64,000 bases of DNA, from contig CM070599.1 in the NCBI GenBank assembly GCA_036346395.1, positions 3,959,232-4,023,231 on the forward strand, read 5' to 3'. The position numbers and the translations under genes are program-made. This DNA comes from Hsuehochloa calcarea (taxonomy: Eukaryota > Streptophyta > Magnoliopsida > Poales > Poaceae). Of the stretch, positions 55,541 through 64,000 are shown piece after piece; positions within the stretch are counted from its first letter, which is position 1, and each line of letters begins with the position of its first letter. The notes beneath the pieces are model-generated. The model ran no database searches. It worked only from the letters and a program-made list of their open reading frames with translations, and was not told the origin of the DNA.

Positions 55541-57532
55541 GCTTGAACTGCTGAAATTGAAGGCAAGCAATGGTTGGTCCGACAAGAGTTTTACAGCATT
55601 GTTAGGTCTCTTAGCTGACATCCTTCCGGAGGGAATCGTGTTGCCTCGCACGACCTACCAAGTTAAGAAGGTTCTTTGTCCATCGGGAATGGAAGTAGAA
55701 AGAATACATGCATGTTCGAACAATTGTATCCTCTACCGTAAAGAGTATGCAGACATGCATGTATGTCCCGTGTGCAAAGCATCCCGATACAATCGTAAGA
55801 ATACTGCTAAGGCGAACCAAGAACCTCCTGCTAAGATGTTGTGGTATCTGCTTGTAATTCCACGTTTGAAATGTTTATTTACGAACCGTAAGGAGGCAAG
55901 ATTGATTTGTTGGCACTCGGAGGAGCGTAAGAAAGATGAAGAGCTCAGACACCCTGCTGATTCTGCCTAGTGGAGAAACTTCGATCGGAGCTTCGAAGAG
56001 TTCGGTGTGGAACCGAGGAACATAAGTTTAGGGTTGAGTACGGATGGAATGAATCCTTTCGGTTACATGAATAGCTGACATAGCACCTGGCCCGTGATGT
56101 AGCGGAACGCTGGAAGGGTACGATAACACAAAACAAAATTTTTCCGCGCAACCAAGGAACCACCGCTAGAAATAGATCACGAGACTACCGCTAGACGCGT
56201 TGACTCGTAGCGGAAGTAGTGTCGGTGTAGCGTATTGATGCAGTCGTAGTCGTACTCGCGACGTGCCTTCTCCTCCGAGTGATCGTACTCACCGTGCGTC
56301 CTCGCTTCCCGCTCCTGTAAACTTCACGAGTTGCGGATCGTCCTAGTGCTAATGCTTCGCAACAACACCTCCGAGGTATCCACACGTACAGGGCAGGAAC
56401 ACCACGCGCTGGAGTGCTAGCACCGGCAGCGTGGTTGAGGAAGGCGTGGTTATTAGGGTTTCGGGAGTTCTTCCAAAACAACCGTCTGTCACCCCATGCC
56501 CATCCATGATGGGTCTCGAAATCGAGGCCCATTAGGAACTCTTGTCCTATACGAATTCGGATCACCATCCAAATCAAATCCCAGCCCGTTAAGTGTGCGA
56601 CCCTACAGGTTCTTGTGTAATCGGTTTGTGACTCGGAAACTCTTTTCCGACCACTAGTCGTCAGCAGCACCTAGCAGCACATAACGATTCCCAAACACAC
56701 ATAGAATATATCGGACGAACCTTGACGTAATATGATTTATGACCAGGTCCTCATCACTTACGACCAGTTCGTACCTCTATACGACCAGGTTGCAATTGGT
56801 TCTGTGATTACGTTCGACCAGTCTACGACTAGCTCGTATCTCTATACGACTAGTGCATAACTGATCGAACTAAGCGACCTACTCATGCATTCTCCCTTTG
56901 CCTCATGATATGTGGTTGAACTCTAGGTGAGATGATGTGTCATCCATGAACTCCAGGTGAGATCGAGTGTCGGATAACTTCATGTGGTCGACACTTCGAC
57001 CACTAGTGGCATGGCCATGCACTTTCTTAATCCGATCACCACGAGGGGCCCAAAGACATCTCTCCTGTTATGTTAGGAGGGGCAAATCCCATCTCGACCA
57101 GTCACATTCCTCCGCATATTTCATAGCATTCCCGAAAGCTACCTTTATAACTACCCAGTTACGGAGTAGCGTTTGGCAACTCCTAAGAGTACTACTACAC
57201 ATGTAGGAAACCATGCTGAAAACAGGTCTAAGGATTATACATCATCATTACTTGAGACCAACTAATGACACATAGATTCATAACAATCTCAATAGTGTCT
57301 CAATGATGGGTCTATCCAGCCCCATGTTCTCTAACATGTGCCCACATTATTGATTCAATATCTCCATATCCATGACCGGTAAAATATGGTCATCAATCAA
57401 TACATGTGCTGGTCGTAGGGTCACTGTTGTTCCGACTAGTGACATCCGACCAGGGAGACATTTAGAATGACATCATATATGTTAAAGAGTTTCACCAACA
57501 AGTCACGTACTCATTTATCTATAACTGATGAC

Positions 57533-60500
57533 TGTAACATCCCAAAAATTTGGCATGTTTTAAAATTTTAAAAGAAAAATAACCATTTGAATTTTTCTAC
57601 TAAAGTTAAAGCTAAATTAGAAATTTCAGAGATCAAAACAATTTAATATGACAAATCCCAACATCAACTATTATTAAAATTATTTTATTTGGATTCTATG
57701 GGCTTAGATATGTTTTATAGAATTTTCTAGAATTTTTCTAAGTTCATTTGCTAATTTCTATTTGCCTTTTGGATTTTCTGCTATTTTCTAAAAAGAAAAC
57801 CTATTCTATTTTCCGAAAGCGAATCGGGCCAAAACCCAATCACTGCTTCGCCCCAACTCCGTGCCTCGGCTGCCTCTCCTCCGGCCTTTCCATGCTGCTG
57901 CACTTGCCTGCGCTCTCCATGACCGGTGGCCCCGAAATCTCGCCGCGCCTGCTTTCCCCTCTCTGCCATGTGGGACCACCGACGCCACGTCGTCTTCGCC
58001 TTCAACCCGGACTCGTCTCCGAGTCCTGCTCCCGCACGCCGCACGCCGCCATCTCCAGCTAGGACTCCTCTTCCTCGGGGCTATAAAAGGCCCAAGACCC
58101 CCACCAAATCCCTCGCCCCTCCTCCCTCCTCCAGACCCCCAAAGCGCTGGAGGCTCCTTCGTCTTCCCGAGCGCGCAATTGCCGAAGCAACCACCGCCGG
58201 CCGAAGATCTTCGCCGCCGCCCTCCGTCGCCTCCAGTCTTCCCTCGGCCGCGCGACTATTGCCAATAAGTGCGCAATAGCCGGAACTTCACCCCGCCGCC
58301 CTCGCCTTCGCTCGCCGGTGCTTCCTCCGCCGTTCCCGCCTCGTCCGGCAACGCCCTCTCGTCACCGCCGCCACCATTATCGCCGCCACCGGTGAGCCGT
58401 CGCCACCGACCTCATTGCCACCTCCAGCAGCTCATTGTCTCCTAGGGACTCATTTTGTCGCTCCATCATTGCCGACGTGCCGCCGTCATTGCGCGCCACC
58501 AAGAAGGTCCTCGGCCGAAGCTTTCTCTGCTTTGGTGTGCGGTCGGCGCCGACCAGTGACCACCTCGGCTGTGTCCCTGTGGCGCCTCGTCGATTCCCTG
58601 TTGGCTGCCACGTGGTACGCCCGAGCCCCCTCCCGAGCCAAACCTCCTTGGACTCAATCCACGGTGCACCCAGTCACGTCCAAGTGGGACCCACCTTCGG
58701 TTGATTTTAATTCTAGCCGAAATATCCTCGCTGACGTCAGCTGACGTCATAAGTCAATTTTCCATTGAAAAATAAATCGGGAAATTAAATTAAAATCCAA
58801 ATTAGGGTTTTGATTTATTTTCAATCTTCCAAAGCCCATATCTTTTGCATCCGAACTCCGATTGAGCCCATTCAAATTTGTAAATTCATATAAATTTGAG
58901 CTCTATTTATTTATGATTTTTATTTAATTTTTGGAATTGATTGTATCTCTGGTTGGTATTTATTTGTTCTATTTGCTTATTTTACGAGTAGACGTTGCTA
59001 CTTCGGGAAGTTTTGAACAAGGAGAAGTACACCAAGATCAAGATCAATCCCAGGATTTATTCCAAGGCAAGCCGTAGTCCTTTGATCATGTTGATCCTAT
59101 GATTTCAAAAGTATATTGTTTTATACAATTGCATGCTATCTTTATATCAATTGTTTTGGGTTTAGTTATTACCTGTTGTCATTATGCCTCCATTGGACAA
59201 TTGAATGCCATGAATCCTTTGCCACCCTAGCTTGGATAATTTTAGTTGGACATATTTGTATCACCAACATGGGTAGCGTATTAGTGCTTAGTCAAGCCTA
59301 GTCTCGATGGGTTCATCATCACATGTGTCATAATGATTAATCTTGATTTAATGATAAATGGAATTGTGGTGGTTAGCCACTTTGTAAAATTTGTGTTCCA
59401 TGACAGGGGATATCATTGGTTTCTTTTAAACAAAATGGTTTTCACTCAGGCGAGTAGCTGGTGGATTGAGGGTGTGGATTTAACACGTTGTGGGTTTGTG
59501 GAAAGATCGCCTGAGTAACTTGTCAAGGACTTAATCTTGTGCGCCATTGAACTGAGCCTTAACCGTACAACCACATGTCCTGTATGGGCGGGACCTGGCT
59601 GATTAATTAGCAATATCTTATTTCTGGTTCTGTCTTGGGAGAGTGAGTTACGGGGTACGTACTCACTATGGCGCAAGAGGGGGGCCCTGTTTGGTCGGAT
59701 GGAGACATTCAGTGTTGAAACCTCAGCGGGCAGAACTGGGTTAAGAAGGAGCTTTGTAAAGGCTTTGTCACGTGCTTTAGCCTGCTTACCCAAGGTAGTG
59801 AGCAGTGGTATCGACGGATGCCAAACCAACTAGAGAAGTCGTGTCTTGTGGGTCAAGCTGTACAACCTCTGCAGAGTGTTTAAAACTATTCGAATAGCCG
59901 TGTCCGCGGTTATGGACGTGCTCGGGGATTTCACACGGGAGATAGAGTTTCTTCTAAAAATAAGTCGGAGTGTGAATGGGAAGTTCACTTGATGAATATA
60001 ATGTTTGTTCGGTGAATGGGTAATTCACTTGGTGGCTTGTGTCGACGGGTGAATGGGGAGTTCACTTGTCATTGGTTTGGTTGAGAAGTGAATGGTTAGT
60101 TCACTAGTTGTTTCAAAGAAATTGTTTAAGTATTTAGTATTCTTTTCAATTATGCATTTCAATCTATTTATTGTATTTGTCATAAATGCTGTTTTTCTGC
60201 AAAAGAACCATACAGCTAACCTTTGGTAAGCCTTGCATGAATACTACTTGCATACATTTCCCTACAGCCTGCTGAGTGCTTTATGTACTCACGGCTCATG
60301 CCTTTGTTGATCAGTTGAAGAATATCAAGCTGCACAGGAGTTCTTTCAGAAGGAAGACTATGAAGGTTTTGTGGATTAGGATGCGTTCTCCACTCGATTG
60401 CCTGTGGGCATGTTGATTGACCTTTCCAAGTTTCTCGTTCCGCTGAAAGAGTTTATTTGTTTCTTTAGCCCTGCGTGGCAAGTTAAGTAAACATTGACCA

Positions 60501-60652
60501 TAAGGTCCAGTTATTATTATTTTGAGATCTTTCTAGTTAAATCGAATAAATGGATGGTATTTCATCACTGTTTCCTGTGTGAGCTAGCTACTGATCCGGG
60601 ACTAGTTCAGAATACATAGAGGGTTCCTGAGATGTATTTTCGGGTCCCGACA
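57533..60652 (+). mobile_element. Solo LTR nested in the Copia solo LTR, TSD ATGAC
   Basis: 3,120 bp starting TGTAACATCCCAAAAATTTG and ending CGGGTCCCGACA, with ATGAC on both sides (57,528-57,532 and 60,653-60,657). A TATA box (CTATAAAAGGCCC, about 58,080) supports plus orientation. The GC-rich stretch at 57,860-58,700 gives open frames on both strands that are not recognised proteins. No internal retrotransposon sequence is present. Confidence 0.93.
59971..60105. repeat. Four palindromic GTGAATGGG-NN-TTCACTT units
   Basis: Units at 59,971, 60,011, 60,048 and 60,086, about 38 bp apart, each able to form an AGTGAA/TTCACT stem. They lie in the downstream part of the solo LTR. Confidence 0.85.
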
Positions 60653-61335
60653 ATGACTCATTCAAGGAACACGATAACATATTATCAAAATCATGAACAT
60701 AATGAAATATCATCATCTCTATAATTGCCTCTAGGGCATATTTCCAACACGTGAATCTATGTATGTACAACCTTCCGCCTTGGCTGTGTATGAAGCGGAA
60801 ATACATTTTGATGTCACTACTTATCCAAGAGCCGAAGCAACCTGGGAACGATATTGATGTGTACCTAGCACCATTGCTGGAAGATCTTGTGACACTTTGG
60901 AACGAAGGGGTACAAGTATGGGATGCGTACAAACGAGAGAACTTCACTTTACGTGCCATGTTATTCTGCACCATCAATGATTTTCCTGCCCTTTGTAACC
61001 TGTCGGGGTTCAGTACAAAACGAGCCAAAGCCTGTCCACACTGCTTAGATGGTACCGAGAGTGTATGGCTGAACAACTCGCGCAAAACTATGTATATGCG
61101 TCACCGTAGGTTCCTTCCCAGAAGTCACCCATACCGCAAGATGAAGAAACAATTCTATAGAAATAAGGAGGACGGTTCAGCTCCAAGGGCTTTTAGAGGG
61201 AAAGAGGTCTATGATATGGTTAAGGATATCGATGTTGTGCTTGGAAAGGGACGTAAATTAAGAACCCCTCAGAAAAACATCAGGAAGAAGCGGTTAATTT
61301 TTTGGGACTTGCCTTATTGGGAGCACTTAGAAGTT

Positions 61336-64000
61336 TGTAACATCCCCAAATATGGATTTGTGTTTCAAATGTAAGAAAATGAGAAGAAATTAAAAATTAT
61401 CTTGCATCTTGAAGTCCTTGATCATTTCTGTAATTCTTGTAAAGGAATTAGGGAAATCAAAATCAAAATCCTCAATTGACTACAATCAAAAACCTCCTTG
61501 GCATAAATATTGCGCCAAACCCATGGAAATATTTTTTTTGAGTTCTAGGGAGGCTTGGTAACACCTCAGAATTATTTCATGATTTTTAGAAATTATTGGA
61601 TAATTTTGGAAGGCAAGTCAAAGCTTGGTCAAACCACTTTTCCCACCTTCTGAAATTTCTGGAGGAAAATACAGTGCATAAAAATCTCTGAAAATTTTAT
61701 GTGAGGATCATCCTGCTGTCAGCAACCTCCAGTTCAAATTTTATAATTTTTGGAGGTTGTTTGCTACCTTAAACAATTCCTCAAAAATCAGATGTTTAAA
61801 TTCAAACCCTAACTGGTTTTCACTGTTCATCGGGTTCGAATCAGACTCGGCCTCGAGCCACTTGATTTGGTTCAACCAACTAATCGCACCGACTTGGTCA
61901 CTTCGGCGCGAGCGTTGTGAGTCGTTGGATCGGCATCGAACGACCCACGCTCGAGTGAACGTTCGGACCATCCGAGCGCACTGATTCATTTGAACCGTTG
62001 GATTCTGAATCGAAGGCCCACAATCGCGTGAACGTTCGGACTATCCGAACGCCCCGCGCAATGTGAACCGTAGGATCCAAATAAACGGCCCAAGATCAAG
62101 CGAGCGATCGAATCGTTATAATTAACCCGTTCTAATTCAACCGTTCGATTTCAATCCAACGGTCGAAGCGCTGTCTCCTTCCTCCGGTCAGCGCGCGAGT
62201 CTGAGTCCGTCCATGGCGTGACTAGAGGAGAAAAACGCGGTGTGAAGTCACCTCTGTGGTCGACTTTAAATGGCTATTTATGCGCGCATTTAATGCCCGT
62301 CATGCTCCTCCCTCAGACGTCCATTGTTCAACTGCTCCCTTCGCTCTCTCGCGCTCTAATGGCAGTGTTGACCCGAGAGGGATATCGCCGTTGCCCACTT
62401 CCATCCTCAGCTATTTAAACTCCATTGCTTCACCCTTGGCTTCCTTTAGCACTTCCGCAACTCCAGCTAGCACCCACAAGCTTGCTTGAGCTGCAGTTCC
62501 TCGAAATTTCTTCGACCGCCATTGTTGAGTTTGAAGCTTCGGTGAAGGCGGTGCAGCAGGGGTTTTCTTCTTCAAGTCTTTGCTCCCTCTGCTCCCCCTT
62601 TACTCTCTGAAGCTTAACCCTCACTCAATTTTGCTCCATTTGCTCAGGGCTTGGCTGAATTTGGATTTCCCCCTTTTCGGCCGAAATCTCCATTTTTCTT
62701 CGCCCGGGCAGATTCGATCCTTCTCTGTGCATTCTTTGCGCTCAGGTATCTCCTTATTAGTCCCTAGTTGCTTGGCACCCGCTCCCTTGGACCGCAGCTG
62801 AGCTCAAATACGTTTTGCGTTTTCGGTCACTTATGGTCACCTCGGTTATCTCCGGCTTGCCGACGTTCTGGGCCACCGCAGCCGAAACCGTTGGTACCAT
62901 TGGGTGCGCAAGAGTGTTGAGAACCCATTTTGGGCACTTGCTCGCACCGCCGCGGCCAGAGCCGCCGGCGGTGAGCCGTTCTTCCCCGTCGTTTTTGCCG
63001 GACGAACACAGTGACAAAAGTTTGAATGTGAATCGATGTGGACCGTCGATCCTAAGATCTACGGCCCAGGATCGCGCGGAAGTTTGAATTTATCACACGC
63101 CTTGATCTGTGGACCGTTGGATCCAAGATCAACGGTCCCGACTAAGGTCCGCATGGGTCGTTGGATCCAAGATCAACGGCTCGTGTACGTGTGAACGTCC
63201 GGACCGCCCGAACGCTCTGATCCACGTGGACCATTGGATCCAGATCCAACGGTTAACGTTTAGGGTTTAGGGGTCGCGCGCACGCGTCATCCCAGCAACT
63301 TGGACCGTTGGATCCAAGATCAACGATCCAAGTTCGTCCACGTCATTTCAATTTCTAATTTTTCCCGAAAGGATATATTTGTCAACTGAAAAATTTATTA
63401 ACTTGTAAAATGCATAACTATTTCATTTTAATTCCTTTTCAGGTGATTCAAATTTTGTTACTTATATTTTTAACTAAAATTTAATCTAAAAATGATTTTA
63501 ACCTCAGTATATCTCCAGAAAATTTTGCTAATGAATAGTAGCATTTTTTTTATTTTTAGGGCTAAGCAAAATTGTTTTGCTCATATCTTTTGCATTAAGA
63601 ATCCAAATCAATTGGTTCTTGTTGCTAAATTCCTTAGAAATCATGCTCTTGCTACTGTAAAATTTTCAGAATTTTTGGATAAATTTTACTGTTGAGTCTT
63701 TGTTTTTTCTTCGTTCTTATCGGTTCTTTTTCGCTTTCTCGTTAGGATCCGAAGAGCACGCTGACAATATAATTGATCCTCAGTAACATCTGGACCCACA
63801 GCAAACAGGCAAGCAGTTTGATCATGTTAATCCCAGTATTTTACAAGTCTAATATATTGATTTCCAACTTGTATGTATGCATTGCTATGTTGTTGTTAAA
63901 TTATGGTTAGAATCATATAGTTGCATAATCTGTAGGAATTGATTATCCTCTACTACCATGAGCCTAGGTTATTTGCGGTGATTTGAGTTCGATGGATGAG
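61336..64000 (+). mobile_element. LTR starting TGTAACATCCCC, cut by the window end
   Basis: Begins exactly where the CACTA transposase is broken. It shares the start and the general plan of the solo LTR at 57,533 (for example 'gtttgatcatgtt' near 63,820 and 59,083) but is a diverged family member. No gag, pol or CA end is seen before the window ends, so it may be a solo LTR or the first LTR of a full element. A target copy AAGTT would lie at 61,331-61,335. Confidence 0.8.
61915..63335. repeat. Dispersed CCGTTGGATCC...GATCAACGG units
   Basis: About ten variants of a near-palindromic 'ccgttggatccaagatcaac' unit lie in two clusters (61,920-62,165 and 63,035-63,335), interspersed with 'gaacgttcggac'-type motifs. 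The second cluster is the better conserved. Confidence 0.8.

Larger units (their letters stand above)
56098..60749 (-). mobile_element. Copia solo LTR with TSD CGTGA, itself interrupted
   Basis: Starts TGTAGCGGAACGC and ends TTTCCAACA on the plus strand, flanked by CGTGA (56,093-56,097 and 60,750-60,754). Without the nested insertion and its TSD it is about 1,527 bp, and it gives the full-length LTR of the family at 43,651-50,452. The two transposase halves on either side join in frame ('STWPV' with 'NLCMYNLPPWL'). Confidence 0.95.
51920..61335 (+). mobile_element. CACTA (En/Spm) transposon, left part, runs out of the recognised region
   Basis: The left end CACTACTACAAAAC starts at 51,920 inside the DUF4220 fragment. 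A subterminal array of 'tcacagacggtt' in both orientations follows, the usual binding sites for CACTA proteins. The transposase gene follows in pieces: 52,783-53,263, 55,541-56,097 and 60,750-61,335. The gaps are filled by LTR insertions. The right end is not in the window; at 61,336 another LTR begins. Confidence 0.92.
52783..61335 (+). pseudogene. CACTA transposase (tnp2-like), interrupted
   Basis: Begins 'MDRNWMYIENRMSEEYINDV' with the transposase-associated domain (zinc-type 'CPCIDCGN', then 'HLIRRGFKKG'). A TAG at 52,993 follows where a Tyr is expected before 'TCWTSHGE'. After the solo LTR (53,264-55,540) the tnp2 domain resumes at 55,546 with 'ELLKLKASNGWSDKSF', 'LPEGIVLPRTTYQVKKVL', 'CILYRKEYADMHVCPVC'. 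It has stops at 55,968 and 56,074, and 'LGLSTDGMNPFGYMNS' between them. After the Copia solo LTR it continues with 'NLPPWLCMKRKYI', 'RENFTLRAMLFCTINDFPA', 'MYMRHRRFLPRSHPYRKMKK' up to 61,335. The protein would cut and join element ends; here it is dead. Confidence 0.9.

Noticed and set aside
57781..58750. Pro/Ala/Arg-rich open frames on both strands.
   Set aside because: They lie inside the solo LTR in its GC-rich promoter region. No family is recognised and both strands are open, as expected from composition.

Overview
The window looks like repeat-dense nuclear DNA from a grass (Poaceae). The evidence is nested Copia and Gypsy LTR retrotransposons with grass-type termini, a CACTA transposon with a CACTACTACAA end, MULE-type inverted termini, and several broken copies of a DUF4220/DUF594 membrane-protein gene, a family expanded in grasses. 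The genus cannot be told from the sequence. I found no tRNA, rRNA or CRISPR, and no host gene that is intact from start to stop.

Layout. (1) 1-7.2 kb: Copia remnants, a broken LTR rich in GGTCNGACC palindromes, a complete 710-bp TRIM element with its target duplication, a degenerate Copia pol fragment and a minisatellite. (2) 7,214-16,473: a full-length Gypsy/chromovirus element (LTRs of about 2.1 kb, TSD CACCT) with a heavily frameshifted gag-pol. (3) 16.5-20.3 kb: Gypsy debris, a hairpin, a 160-bp tandem duplication, a scrap of DUF594 gene leader and a long inverted repeat. (4) 20,269-41,149: the centre of interest. A MULE of about 5.9 kb carrying a spliced captured gene, with the adjacent DUF4220/DUF594 gene, is arranged as (a b)(d c b inverted)(a b c d). 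Segment a and segments c-d are present twice. Segment b is present three times, with the middle copy inverted. (5) 40.9-51.9 kb: tandemly duplicated DUF594 3' ends, an LTR scrap joined at microhomology, a Copia element lacking both outer LTR ends but flanked by direct repeats of about 0.36-0.39 kb, and another DUF4220 fragment. (6) 51,920 to the window end: a CACTA transposon whose transposase is broken by stops and by three independent LTR insertions, one of which carries a solo LTR inside it.

Working together. Little here should make functional protein. The parts most likely to act are RNA-level or structural. The inverted duplication (arms of about 7.4 kb, loop of about 1.4 kb) could give double-stranded RNA against the MULE family and the DUF594 genes, in the manner of Mu killer in maize. 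The TSDs give a clear relative age order: DUF4220 gene, then CACTA, then LTR insertions, then the solo LTR inside a solo LTR.
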